Assembly: GCF_900101545.1 (NCBI RefSeq)
Contig: NZ_FMZU01000013.1
Location: 124,001 to 188,000, forward strand
From: Variovorax sp. CF079
GTDB lineage: Bacteria; Pseudomonadota; Gammaproteobacteria; Burkholderiales; Burkholderiaceae_C
DNA: 64,000 bases
Reading direction: 5' to 3'
Of this stretch, positions 41,089-49,876 are shown piece by piece; positions within the stretch are counted from its first letter, which is position 1, and each line of letters starts with the position of its first letter. Position numbers and translations under genes: made by a program. The notes beneath the pieces are model-generated. The model did no database searches. It was not told where the DNA came from and saw nothing but the letters and a program-made list of their open reading frames with translations.

Positions 41089-41216
41089 ACGGCGCGCCCT
41101 CGGCCCCGACTTTCGTCTGTTGGGGTTGCTGCCGAGCGGGGTCTGCTCTTGTGCGGTTACGCTTCCCGAGGCAAGCTCGCGCCTGAAACGTTTTTAATTA
41201 GCCGTCGCTACTGTCC

Positions 41217-43667
41217 ATGATCTCGCGGTCTCCAGCTTCCTCCCAGCAACTCGCTCGCGAGACGCGCGAACGCTTCGTCGCCGCCACCGAAGGTGCGATC
41301 CCGCCGGTCGCCCACGCGATCCGCGAGCGGCTGGCCGCCCTCGCCGGAATGACCGGCAACGTGCGCCAGATGCAGGAGAACCGCGACGACTACATCGCTT
41401 TCCAGGCCCAGGGGTCGAGCTGGGTGCCGCTGTCGCAGACTGCATGGCGCAAGGCGCTGATCGGCAGTACCGGCAGCGGGCCTTCGGTCAACTCGCTGTC
41501 GCGCCTCGAACTGATCGGCGACGAGGTGGTGGAGACCGGCATCCTGTACTCCCGCCTGGCCCAGGCGATCCAGGACAAGGCCAGCTTCGAGCTCAACGAC
41601 CTGCGGCTGCGCATCCAGCATCTCGAAGGCACGGCCGAGCTCAACGCCAAGGACATCCTCAAGCCCGAGGCGCTGGCCAAAGTGCTGGTCGACCAGTGGC
41701 TGGCCGCCGGCCTGAGCCGCAGCCTCTGGACCAAGGTGCAGGACGTGGTGCAGCACCAGCTGGTCGACGTGATCGTCAAGGCCTACAAGGAATCCAATGC
41801 CTTCCTGATCGAGAAGGGCGTGATGCCCGAGATCGATCTCAAGAGCTTCGTCAAGCGCACGGGCAGCGTCAGCTCCGGCACGGCGACGCTCGGGACCAGT
41901 TTTGCCCATGCCGGCAGCGCGCCGATGGGCGTGGGCGGCCCGCCCGTTGCCTTCGGGGCGCCCCCGGGCAGCTTCGCGCCGGCGGCGATCGGCGTCGGCC
42001 GCGGACCGGGCACTGCCGGCGGCGACACGCTGGTCGCGACCGGCGGTTCACCGCTGGTCCTTGCACGCCAGCGGGCGCAGGGCGTGCTGCTCAATCTCAA
42101 GCGCTTCGTGACCGCGCGCATCGGCGGCGATCTCTCCCAGCAGCGCGCAGCGGCGGCGGGCAGCATGGCAGCAGGCGGCGGTCACGGCGGTCACGGCGGT
42201 CACGGCGGTCACGGTGGTCACGGTGGTCACGGTGGTCACGGCGGTCACGGGGGTGGCGGGGGTGGCGGTGTGGGCCTCGGCGCACCAGCCTTCGCCGCCG
42301 CGATCGCCGATGCGGAAGCGGCCTACCAGATGATGTCCTCGCAGTACGTGGTCGGCGACGAGGCCACGGCGATTCACCAGACCGCGGCCGAAATGCGCCG
42401 GCGCACCAGCGAACTCAAGAAAAAGGCGCCGACCACCGCCGACAAGGCCACGGTCGAGATCGTGGCGCTGATGTTCCAGGCCATCCTCGCCGAGGAGCGC
42501 ATCCCGTTCTCGGCGCGCGTGTGGTTCGCGCGGCTGCAGATGCCGGTGCTGCGCGTCGCGATCGCCGAGCCGGAATTCTTCGGCACGCTGCAGCACCCCG
42601 CGCGCATGCTGATCGACCGCATGGGTTCCTGCGTGATGGGCTTCGACGCCGCCGCCATTTCGGGCAGCGCACTGGAGGGCGAGATCCGCCGCGTGGTCCA
42701 GGTGATCGAGCAGTACCCCGAAACCGGCCAGCGCGTGTTCAAGCTGGTGTTCGACGAATTCGTCGCCTTCCTCAACAAGTACCTGACGCAGAGCGACGCC
42801 ACCCAGCGCCTGATGAGCGTGGCGCAGCAGGTCGAGCAGAAGGAGACGATGGCGATCCAGTACACCATCGAGTTGCGCAAGATGCTCAATGACATGCCGG
42901 TGCGCGAGGAGATCCGTGAGTTCCTGTTCAAGGTCTGGGCCGAGGTGCTCGCGATCGCGGCGCTGCGCCACGGCGCCCAGGACGAGCAGACGGTGACGCT
43001 CAAGCGCGCCGCTTCCGACCTGGTGTGGGCTGCGAGCGCCAAGCCCAACCGCAACGACCGCGCCCGCGTGATCCAGGACCTGCCCCAGCTGCTGCAGCGC
43101 CTGCGCCAGGGCATGAGCCTGCTGGGCATCGTCGGCGATCCGCAGGAGGCGCACATCAAGACCATCGGCGCCACCTTGTCCGATGCCTTCCTGTCGAAGA
43201 CCGAGGCCATTCCGCCGGCCAAGATCGAGGCCATGGCCAAGCGCTTGGCCAACCTCGAGGATTTCGTTTCCGACGACGACGGTGCGACCGACCTGCCGCT
43301 GGACGCCGCCAGCATCGAGCTGCTGCTCGGGGTCGATGCGGCATCGCTCGAGATCGTGCCCGACACCGGCACCAAGGTCGGCGAGGACATGCTCGCGTGG
43401 GCGCGCGAACTCCAGGTCGGCACCTGGTTCATGCTCGACCACAACGACCGCGTGAGCCAGGTGCAGTTCGTCTGGCGCAGCGAGCGCAAGCAGTTGCACC
43501 TGTTCGCGTCGAGCGACGGGCGCAGCTTCCTGGTCCAGGTCGGGCGCTTGGCGTCCTATCTGCAGGCGGGTCTTCTGGTGCCGGCCGAGGAGGAAACGCT
43601 CACGGTGCGGGCCACGCGCGAGGCGCTGGCCAAGCTGGATGCCAATCCGGAGCGGCTGCTGAACTAG
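41217..43667 (+). CDS. DUF1631 domain protein with a Gly-Gly-His repeat
   Basis: An 816-residue protein of the DUF1631 family (annotated in some genomes as 'thymidine phosphorylase', without support). The N-terminal ~210 residues and the C-terminal ~470 residues match the family's helical profile. The middle (residues ~215-350) is low-complexity, rich in Gly, Ala and Pro, and contains eight GGH units at residues 321-344. No signal peptide is seen. The start ATG has no obvious ribosome-binding site. Role unknown; the repeat could bind metal or be a flexible linker. It is a single gene after secF. Confidence 0.85.
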   Translation: MISRSPASSQQLARETRERFVAATEGAIPPVAHAIRERLAALAGMTGNVRQMQENRDDYIAFQAQGSSWVPLSQTAWRKALIGSTGSGPSVNSLSRLELIGDEVVETGILYSRLAQAIQDKASFELNDLRLRIQHLEGTAELNAKDILKPEALAKVLVDQWLAAGLSRSLWTKVQDVVQHQLVDVIVKAYKESNAFLIEKGVMPEIDLKSFVKRTGSVSSGTATLGTSFAHAGSAPMGVGGPPVAFGAPPGSFAPAAIGVGRGPGTAGGDTLVATGGSPLVLARQRAQGVLLNLKRFVTARIGGDLSQQRAAAAGSMAAGGGHGGHGGHGGHGGHGGHGGHGGHGGGGGGGVGLGAPAFAAAIADAEAAYQMMSSQYVVGDEATAIHQTAAEMRRRTSELKKKAPTTADKATVEIVALMFQAILAEERIPFSARVWFARLQMPVLRVAIAEPEFFGTLQHPARMLIDRMGSCVMGFDAAAISGSALEGEIRRVVQVIEQYPETGQRVFKLVFDEFVAFLNKYLTQSDATQRLMSVAQQVEQKETMAIQYTIELRKMLNDMPVREEIREFLFKVWAEVLAIAALRHGAQDEQTVTLKRAASDLVWAASAKPNRNDRARVIQDLPQLLQRLRQGMSLLGIVGDPQEAHIKTIGATLSDAFLSKTEAIPPAKIEAMAKRLANLEDFVSDDDGATDLPLDAASIELLLGVDAASLEIVPDTGTKVGEDMLAWARELQVGTWFMLDHNDRVSQVQFVWRSERKQLHLFASSDGRSFLVQVGRLASYLQAGLLVPAEEETLTVRATREALAKLDANPERLLN
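42177..42248 (+). repeat. Eight 9-bp tandem repeats encoding Gly-Gly-His
   Basis: Eight units of GGCGGTCAC or GGTGGTCAC run without interruption within the DUF1631 gene, followed by further glycine codons. Units differ only at the third base (C or T). The 9-base unit keeps the reading frame when copies are lost or gained. Confidence 0.95.
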
Positions 43668-43673
43668 CCGGCT

Positions 43674-44189
43674 TCAGTGCGCGACGCGGCCTGTCGTGTC
43701 GTCGCATAGCTCGTCGAGCACCAGCGCATCGGGCTCGACGCCGGTGCTCCAGTGCACCATCAGCACGATGATCTTGAGCTCGTCGAGCGCCAGCGGGTCG
43801 CCCGATGTGGCCATGGCGCGATCGATCACGATCTCGCGCATGCCGGGGGGCAGCACGCTCGCGGACTCGAGGAAGCTGATGAAGCCCAGGCATTCGGCGC
43901 CCAGGTGTTCCTGCTCGGCGGTCGAATAGACGCGCATCGAACCCGGCGATTCGGGCAAGGCGGCATCGTTCGGGCTGCGCGCGCTCACCGTGGCGCTGGT
44001 CCCGTCGGCGTGCCGGGTCAGTTGCACGCCCTGGGTGGCGAGGCTCAGGCCGTCGAGCCAGCGCAGTGCGTCGCGGATCTCTTCCGCATCGAAGCCCTGC
44101 GCGCTGAGCTTGCGGCCCAGTTGCTCGGGCTCGGGACACGCATCGCCGCGCCAGTAGTTTTCGTAGACATACACGAGCACTTCGAACAT
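43674..44189 (-). CDS. smg: Smg family protein (DUF494)
   Basis: A 171-residue protein matching Smg (MFEVLVYVYENYWRGDACPE at the start; LDELKIIVLMVHWSTGVEPDALVLDEL near the end). The ATG is at 44187-44189. Smg is conserved in beta- and gammaproteobacteria, often downstream of dprA, with no firm function. The dprA remnant lies immediately upstream on the same strand, and the last readable dprA frame runs into the start of this gene. A seven-base gap separates its stop from the DUF1631 gene end. Confidence 0.9.
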   Translation of the reverse strand: MFEVLVYVYENYWRGDACPEPEQLGRKLSAQGFDAEEIRDALRWLDGLSLATQGVQLTRHADGTSATVSARSPNDAALPESPGSMRVYSTAEQEHLGAECLGFISFLESASVLPPGMREIVIDRAMATSGDPLALDELKIIVLMVHWSTGVEPDALVLDELCDDTTGRVAH

Positions 44190-44249
44190 GGGGCCAATAT
44201 AGCCCACTCGGCGCGCCTGGCCCGCTGCGTTGTTCGAACGCGACGCCGC

Positions 44250-45390
44250 CAGCCCTGCGCAACGCGCTGGAACAGGCCGCCGGGCAGGCGGGCGACGCTG
44301 ACGGCGAGTTCGAGCTCGAGCAGTTGCGCCTGCAGCTCGGCGGCGCTGAAGCCGGTGCGTGCGCACAGCGCATCGAGCCTCACCGGGTCGTAGCCCATGT
44401 CGTGCAGGAGCCCGTGTTCCGCGTCGGCATCGGCGTCCTGCGCCGTCGGATTCGCAGCAGCAGAAGCCGTGGCGCCGTCCAGGCGCAACTCTTCGAGCAC
44501 GTCGCCCACCGTCTCGACCAGCTTCGCACCCTGGCGGATCAAGGCATGGCAGCCGCGCGACAGCGGCGAGTGGATCGAGCCGGGAATGGCGAACACCTCC
44601 TTGCCCTGCTCGGTCGCGAGCCTGGCGGTGTGATCAGCGAGCCCGACTGCAGCGCGGCCTCCACCACCAGCGTGCCGCGCGAGAGGTCGGCAATGATGCG
44701 GTTGCGCTTGGGGAAGTTCTGGTTGAGCGGCGGCGTGCCGAGCGGGAACTCGCTCACGATCAGGCCGCAGGCTGCGATGCGGTGCGCCAGCTCGCGGTGC
44801 CTGGCCGGGTAGACGCGGTCCAGTCCCGTGCCGACCACGGCCACCGTCACCGGGCGGCCCGGGTCATCGGGTGCATCGAGCGCGCCCTCGTGGGCCGCGC
44901 CGTCGACGCCGAGCGCAAGCCCCCGACACCACCGGAATTCCGGCTTCGCCGAAGGCCCGGGCGAAGGCGCGCGCATTCGACGCGCCCTGCTGCGTCGGAT
45001 TACGGCTGCCGACCATGGCGACGCTGTTCCCGAGCTGCGTGAGATACAGCGCTGGCGCGCCCAGCAGGTAGAGCATCAGCGGCGGGTCCGCCATCTCGAG
45101 CAGCGAGGCGGGATAGCCGGGATCGCCCAAGGTCAGGATGCGCCGCGTGGCGCCTTCTTCGGTGCCTTGCAGCCATTCGAGGGTCTGGTCGAGCAGTGCC
45201 GGAGTTCGTCCGGTGCGCGAAGCAGGGCCTGCGCCTGCGCGTCCGTCACGAGCTGCTGCAGCGCCGCCGGCGACTGCACGAAAACGCCCGCAGGCAGCCC
45301 GAAGGCCGCGAGCAGCTTGCGCGCTGCCGTGTTGCCGATGCCCGGCGTCAGCGTGAGCCGCAGCCAGCCCGCGAGTTCTTCACGTTCCAC
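44250..45390 (-). pseudogene. dprA: dprA, DNA processing protein, broken by three frameshifts
   Basis: Protein similarity to DprA/Smf continues across the region but changes reading frame three times. Frame 1 (45390-~45200) gives MEREELAGWLRLTLTPGIGN with a GTG start. A missing base near 45199-45205 moves to frame 2 (~45200-44925; GDPGYPASLLEM, NSVAMVGSRNPT, GIPVVSG). An extra base in the five-C run at 44920-44924 moves to frame 3 (LALGVDGAAHEGAL, GTGLDRVYP, NQNFPKRNRIIADLS, ALQSGSLIT). Two extra or one missing base near 44628-44634 moves to frame 4 (ARLATEQGKEVFAIPGSIHSPLSRG and the C-terminal winged helix). Intact DprA binds single-stranded DNA and loads RecA during natural transformation. 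No such breaks appear in other genes here. Real decay or local sequence errors are both possible. Confidence 0.85.
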
Positions 45391-45411
45391 GCGAAGGAGG
45401 AAGAGGAGGTG

Positions 45412-46629
45412 TCAGGGGTTGATCAGCAGATCGCCGATGCGCGGGGCGTCGTTGATTTCGAGCACCAGCGCGTACGAGACCCGCTCGAACGGACGGAACA
45501 CCATCAGCAGGCCGATGCGCTCGTTGGGCAGCTTCAGCGTCTCCTTGCCCGATCCGGTCTTGTCGATGATGGTTTCGCCGTTCTTGAGGATGGCCAGCAC
45601 GTGGCCGTTCTCGATGCCGTCGAGGGTGCCCTTGTTGATCGCGACCACCTGGTTCTGGGCCGCGAACTGCACCGCGTTGCCGTAGACCGAGACGATGCGG
45701 CCTTCCTCGATGGGCTGCTGGGGCGCGCGCGGCACGTAGCTCAGCAGCTGGCGGGGCGGTTCGGGCAGCAGGCGGTCGCCGGCGCGCATTTCCTCGCGCG
45801 CCGCCACGATGTCGACGGTCGCGGGCACCACGCTCTTGAGCTCCTTGCCTTCCACCATCTCGGTGACGCTCGACTCGCCGCGCTGCAGCTGGGCCTTGCC
45901 GAGGTACTGCGCCTCGTAGCCGAGGATCTCGCCGGTGCCGGGGTCCTTCAGCGGCGTCGCGTTGCGGAAGATGCGGAAGGTCTTGATCGGGCCGGCGGTT
46001 TCCACCAGCGGCGAGTTGACCTCGCCCCGCGCATAGGCGCGGTCGCCGCGCGCGAGCAGCACGCGGCTGTCGTTGCCCGCCACGATGCGCGGCGCCGTGA
46101 GCAGGGTCTCCTGGTCGACCACGATCGGCTCGCTCAGGAAGGGTTCGATCAGGCTGGGGTTGAGCGTCGGCAGCGCCATGCCCGACAGCGATTCGAAACG
46201 TGTGCGGGGCGTCAGCTTGATGGTGCCTCCGTCGGCCACGCTCGAGCCGCCGCGGCGGGTGCTCAGGCGGGCGCGGCCGCCGGTCTTGTCGAGATAGAGC
46301 ACCTGGCCTGGATAGATGAGGTGCGGATTGCGGATCTCGCCCATGTTCATGCCCCAGAGCTCGGGCCAGCGCCAGGGGCTGCGCAGGTAAAGGCGGGAAA
46401 CGGCCCACAGTGTGTCGCGGGGCTTGATCGTGTATTCGTCGGGCGCGTTCGGCGCCAGCTCGCTGAGCGGTACGCCGGTCTGCGCCGTCTGCTGGGCCGT
46501 GGCGCGCTGCTGCGGCGTAACGGGGTAGTTCTGCGCGAGGGCCGTCGTGCCGCTGCCCACCATGGCGATCATCGCCAGCGTGGCGAAGATGTTCGGACGC
46601 AGGCAGTCGTTGATTCGGAGTTGTTTCAT
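45412..46629 (-). CDS. LysM domain exported protein
   Basis: A 405-residue protein with a signal peptide (residues 1-33; FATLAMIAMVGSGTTALAQ, cleavage after ALA). A LysM domain follows at residues ~70-115 (YTIKPRDTLWAVSRLYLRSP...NPHLIYPGQVLYL), which binds peptidoglycan. The rest is a family-specific periplasmic region without known motifs. It lies just upstream of dprA on the same strand (21 bases), a common order in Burkholderiales, and is divergent from def. The start is the ATG at 46627-46629. It is probably a cell-envelope or cell-division accessory protein. Confidence 0.87.
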   Translation of the reverse strand: MKQLRINDCLRPNIFATLAMIAMVGSGTTALAQNYPVTPQQRATAQQTAQTGVPLSELAPNAPDEYTIKPRDTLWAVSRLYLRSPWRWPELWGMNMGEIRNPHLIYPGQVLYLDKTGGRARLSTRRGGSSVADGGTIKLTPRTRFESLSGMALPTLNPSLIEPFLSEPIVVDQETLLTAPRIVAGNDSRVLLARGDRAYARGEVNSPLVETAGPIKTFRIFRNATPLKDPGTGEILGYEAQYLGKAQLQRGESSVTEMVEGKELKSVVPATVDIVAAREEMRAGDRLLPEPPRQLLSYVPRAPQQPIEEGRIVSVYGNAVQFAAQNQVVAINKGTLDGIENGHVLAILKNGETIIDKTGSGKETLKLPNERIGLLMVFRPFERVSYALVLEINDAPRIGDLLINP

Positions 46630-46791
46630 GGTTTGATGGTGTGCACGCACTACGCCCAGGGGGGCGTACGAATCCTCACAATTTGCAACGAATTTTGCGC
46701 TGAAGCCCTTGAAGGGGCAACGTTTATCAGGTCGCAGCGCGTCGTACCGTCGCGGAAATGGCGAAAATAACGACAATTTTTCCTCGCATTC

Positions 46792-47325
46792 ATGGCCAAA
46801 AGAACCATCCTGAGCTATCCCGACAAGCGCCTGCACACGGTCGCCAAGCCGGTGCAGGGCGTCGACGCGCGCATCAAGACGCTGGTCGCCGACATGATCG
46901 AAACCATGTACGAGGCGAACGGCATCGGCCTGGCCGCCACGCAGGTCGACGTGCACGAACGGCTGGTGGTGATCGACATTTCCGAGGAGCGCAACCAGCC
47001 GCTGGTGCTGATCAATCCCGAGATCGAATGGGCGAGTGAGGAAAAAGTACTCAACGAGGAGGGGTGCCTCTCGGTGCCCGGCATCTACGACGGCGTCGAG
47101 CGTGCAACCGCGGTGCGCGTGACCGCCCTCGACGCCAACGGCGAGCCCCAGACCATCGAGGCCGAGGGCCTGCTGGCAGTCTGCATCCAGCACGAGCTCG
47201 ACCACCTGCTCGGCAAGGTTTTCGTCGAGTACCTCTCTCCCCTCAAGCGCAATCGCATCAAGAGCAAGCTGCTCAAGCAGCAGCGCGAAGACCAGAAGCT
47301 CGAACAACGGGAAGGACGGCGGTGA
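46792..47325 (+). CDS. def: Peptide deformylase
   Basis: A 177-residue enzyme that removes the formyl group from nascent proteins. All three motifs are seen: GIGLAATQV, EGCLSVPG and the metal-binding QHELDHLLG. The ATG at 46792 is preceded by a weak signal within a low-G+C stretch. The lipoprotein gene begins with GTG overlapping the def stop. The def-lipoprotein-fmt-azlC-azlD genes are closely spaced and probably one operon. Confidence 0.97.
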   Translation: MAKRTILSYPDKRLHTVAKPVQGVDARIKTLVADMIETMYEANGIGLAATQVDVHERLVVIDISEERNQPLVLINPEIEWASEEKVLNEEGCLSVPGIYDGVERATAVRVTALDANGEPQTIEAEGLLAVCIQHELDHLLGKVFVEYLSPLKRNRIKSKLLKQQREDQKLEQREGRR

Positions 47326-47831
47326 GCGTCGTCGCCCGCGCCTGGCCCGCCGCGCTGCTTGTTGCGGTGCTGGGGTTGGCGGGCTGTGCGGGCGAGCCGA
47401 CGCGGATCGCGCCGGGCACCTTGAAGGCCGACGCGCTGCAGCAGCTCGGTGCGCCCACCGCCGCGTACCCGCTGTCGGGGGGCGGCGAGCGGCTCCAGTA
47501 TTCCCGTGCGCCGGCCGGCTTCGAGGTGAACAACGTCGATCTCGACGCCAGCGGCCGCGTGGTCTCGATCCGTCAGGAACTCGACGATCGCCTGTTCGAC
47601 CGCACCATCCAGCCCGGCGTCGGTGTCTGGCGCGAGGCCGACGTGCTGCGCATCTACGGCCGCCCGTTCGAGATCACGCGCGTGAGCTCCTACGACGGCG
47701 TGATCTGGAGCTGGCGCTACAAGATGATGAACGCGCCCCGCCTGCTCTACATCTATGTCGACCCTGCCGGTGTGGTGCAGCGCTACCACACGGGCGACGA
47801 CCTGATGCGCGATCTCTTCGAGCGGATGTGA
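47322..47831 (+). CDS. Predicted lipoprotein (SmpA/BamE-like)
   Basis: A 169-residue protein starting at GTG 47322, which overlaps the def stop (GTGA). The N-terminus has a lipobox, VLGLAGCAG, with the cysteine near residue 22, so it is a lipid-anchored envelope protein. The mature part (KADALQQLGAPTAAYPLSGGGERLQYSRAP, GVWREADVLRIYGRPFEI) has two copies of a BamE-type beta fold, but I cannot assign it to BamE itself. It sits between def and fmt, an unusual but stable position in this group. Confidence 0.8.
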   Translation: MSVVARAWPAALLVAVLGLAGCAGEPTRIAPGTLKADALQQLGAPTAAYPLSGGGERLQYSRAPAGFEVNNVDLDASGRVVSIRQELDDRLFDRTIQPGVGVWREADVLRIYGRPFEITRVSSYDGVIWSWRYKMMNAPRLLYIYVDPAGVVQRYHTGDDLMRDLFERM

Positions 47832-47838
47832 GGGTCGC

Positions 47839-48789
47839 ATGAGGGTTGCGTTTGCGGGCACGCCCGAGTTCGCCCGCGCCGCGCTGGAGGCGATCGCCGC
47901 CGCGGGCTTCGAGATCGTGCTGGTGCTGACCCAGCCCGACCGCCCCGCCGGCCGGGGCATGAGGCTGCAGGCCTCGCCGGTCAAGCAGTTCGCCACAGCG
48001 CACGGCTGGCCGGTGGCGCAGCCGCGCAGCCTGCGCCTGGACGGCAAGTACCCCGAGGATGCCGCCGCGGCACGCGCCGCCATCCTCGAGGCCAAGCCCG
48101 ACGTGATGGTGGTCGCCGCGTATGGCCTGATCCTGCCGCAGTGGGTGCTCGATGCGCCGCGGCTCGGCTGCCTCAACATCCATGCGAGCCTCTTGCCGCG
48201 CTGGCGCGGCGCGGCGCCGATCCATCGGGCGATCGAGGCCGGCGATGTCGAGACCGGCGTCACCATCATGCAGATGGATGCCGGGCTCGACACCGGCGAC
48301 ATGCTGCTCGCCGAATCGCTCGCGATCGGCGAGGACAGCACCGCGCAACTGCACGACCGGCTCGCCGCGCTCGGCGGGCGGCTGATCGCCGACGCCTTGA
48401 AGCAGGCTGATGCCGGCACGCTGCACCCCGAGCCGCAGCCGGGCGAAGGCGTGACCTATGCGCACAAGGTCGAGAAGCACGAGGCGCAGGTGGACTGGAC
48501 GCAGGATGCCGCCACCATCGTGCGCCGCATCCGCGCCTTCGATCCCTTTCCCGGCGCGAGCAGCGCGCTCGACGGCGAAACCATCAAGCTCTGGGCGGCG
48601 CGGGTTCAGCCCGGGACGCCTGCGGACGCAGCGGGCACGGTGCTGGCAGCCGGCGCGCCGGGCATCGCCGTCGCTGCCAGGGATGGCGTCGTCGTGATCA
48701 CCGAGCTGCAGCGGCCCGGCGGCAAGCGCTTGGCCGCGGCCGATTTCCTGCGCGGCTTCGACATCAAGCCGGGGCAGGTCTTCGGCTGA
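47839..48789 (+). CDS. fmt: Methionyl-tRNA formyltransferase
   Basis: A 316-residue enzyme that formylates initiator methionyl-tRNA. Motifs: RVAFAGTPEFARAAL at the N-terminus, the catalytic HASLLPRWRGAAPIHRAI segment and DAGLDTGDM, with a C-terminal oligonucleotide-binding domain. Two upstream in-frame codons are unlikely starts. It follows the lipoprotein gene by 7 bases and overlaps azlC by one base (TGATG). Confidence 0.97.
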   Translation: MRVAFAGTPEFARAALEAIAAAGFEIVLVLTQPDRPAGRGMRLQASPVKQFATAHGWPVAQPRSLRLDGKYPEDAAAARAAILEAKPDVMVVAAYGLILPQWVLDAPRLGCLNIHASLLPRWRGAAPIHRAIEAGDVETGVTIMQMDAGLDTGDMLLAESLAIGEDSTAQLHDRLAALGGRLIADALKQADAGTLHPEPQPGEGVTYAHKVEKHEAQVDWTQDAATIVRRIRAFDPFPGASSALDGETIKLWAARVQPGTPADAAGTVLAAGAPGIAVAARDGVVVITELQRPGGKRLAAADFLRGFDIKPGQVFG

Positions 48790-49529
48790 TGTTTTTTTCT
48801 CCTTCCATCCGCCGCCAGCCGGAGTTCCGCCAAGGCGCGACCGAAATGTCCTCGGTCGCCGTCGGCATCGGCGCCTGGGGCCTGATGACTGGCGTGGCCA
48901 TGGTCAAGTCGGGCATGAGTGTCTTCGAGTCGGTCGCGATGACGCTACTGGTCTATGCCGGCAGCTCGCAGCTGGCCGCCATTCCGCTGCTGATCGCGGG
49001 TGCGCCGGCCTGGGTCGTTCTCGCCACCGGCTTCTGCGTCAACCTGCGCTTCGTGGTCTTCAGCCTGCATCTGCGGCCCTACCTCATGCACATGCCGCGC
49101 TGGCGCCGCCTGACGCACGGCTACCTCACGGCCGACATGAGCTACGCGATGTTCACCGGCCGCTATCCCGAGCCGCCCGCGAGCGAGCCCGAGAAGCGGG
49201 CGCAGGAGGCCTATCTGACCGGCAATTACTTCGTGACCTGGTCCTCGTGGATGGGCATGAGCCTGCTCGGCATCGTGCTGGCCAACCTGATTCCGCAGAG
49301 CTGGGGGCTGGGCTTCGCTGGCGTGCTGAGCCTGGTGGCCATCGTCTGCTCGATGGCGACGACGCGCCTGCGCATCCTGGCCGCGCTGATCGCCGGCGCC
49401 ACGGCGGTGGCGGCCTACGCGCTGCCGCTCAAGCTCAACATCGTGGCCGGCATCGGTGTCGCGGTGCTGCTGTGCTTCTGGCTCGAGAAGCAGTTCGGGC
49501 TGGACCCCGACGCGGAGGACGATAAGTGA
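48789..49529 (+). CDS. azlC: AzlC family branched-chain amino acid exporter subunit
   Basis: A 246-residue membrane protein with a hydrophilic start (REFRQGATEMSSVAVGIGAWG) and about five to six helices. The AzlC profile is visible in MTLLVYAGSSQLAAIPLLIAGAP and LRFVVFSLHLRPYL. With AzlD it exports branched-chain amino acids. It overlaps fmt and azlD by single codons, so translation is coupled. A promoter of its own is not apparent. Confidence 0.88.
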   Translation: MFFSPSIRRQPEFRQGATEMSSVAVGIGAWGLMTGVAMVKSGMSVFESVAMTLLVYAGSSQLAAIPLLIAGAPAWVVLATGFCVNLRFVVFSLHLRPYLMHMPRWRRLTHGYLTADMSYAMFTGRYPEPPASEPEKRAQEAYLTGNYFVTWSSWMGMSLLGIVLANLIPQSWGLGFAGVLSLVAIVCSMATTRLRILAALIAGATAVAAYALPLKLNIVAGIGVAVLLCFWLEKQFGLDPDAEDDK

Positions 49530-49876
49530 GCATCGGCAACGGCGGCGCCACCGACTTCTGGACCCTGGCGGTGATCGCCGGCCTGGCCGGCGTTACGGTG
49601 CTGACGCGCTGCTTCTTCTTCATCCTCGATCGGCCCTGGGGCTTGCCGGACTGGGCGCACCGCGCGCTGCACTATGCGCCGGCGGCCGCGCTCGCCGCCG
49701 TGATCGTGCCCGAGATCGTGATGTCGCAGGGGCACCTGATTTCGACCTGGAAGGACGCGCGGCTCTATGCCGCAGCGGCCGGCGCCGCTTATTACTTCTG
49801 GCGCCGCGGCGTGTTGGGCACGATGCTGGCAGGCATGGTGGTCTACCTGCCGCTTCACTTGGGGCTCGGCTGGTAG
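49526..49876 (+). CDS. azlD: AzlD family branched-chain amino acid exporter subunit
   Basis: A 116-residue protein with three to four hydrophobic segments, starting at GTG 49526 overlapping the azlC stop. The family motif ALHYAPAAALAAVIVPEI is seen near residue 50. It works with AzlC. Its TAG stop is directly adjacent to the stop codon of the converging Bug-type gene, with no bases between. Confidence 0.87.
   Translation: MSIGNGGATDFWTLAVIAGLAGVTVLTRCFFFILDRPWGLPDWAHRALHYAPAAALAAVIVPEIVMSQGHLISTWKDARLYAAAAGAAYYFWRRGVLGTMLAGMVVYLPLHLGLGW

Noticed and set aside
42177..42248. Regular repeats that might be a CRISPR array
   Set aside because: The unit is 9 bases without spacers, lies in frame in a DUF1631 gene and encodes Gly-Gly-His.
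44045..44249. Extension of the last dprA frame through the start of smg
   Set aside because: Similarity to DprA ends near LPGGLFQRV (about 44255); beyond that the frame reads antisense-like residues in the smg leader and gene, so it is not a real C-terminus.
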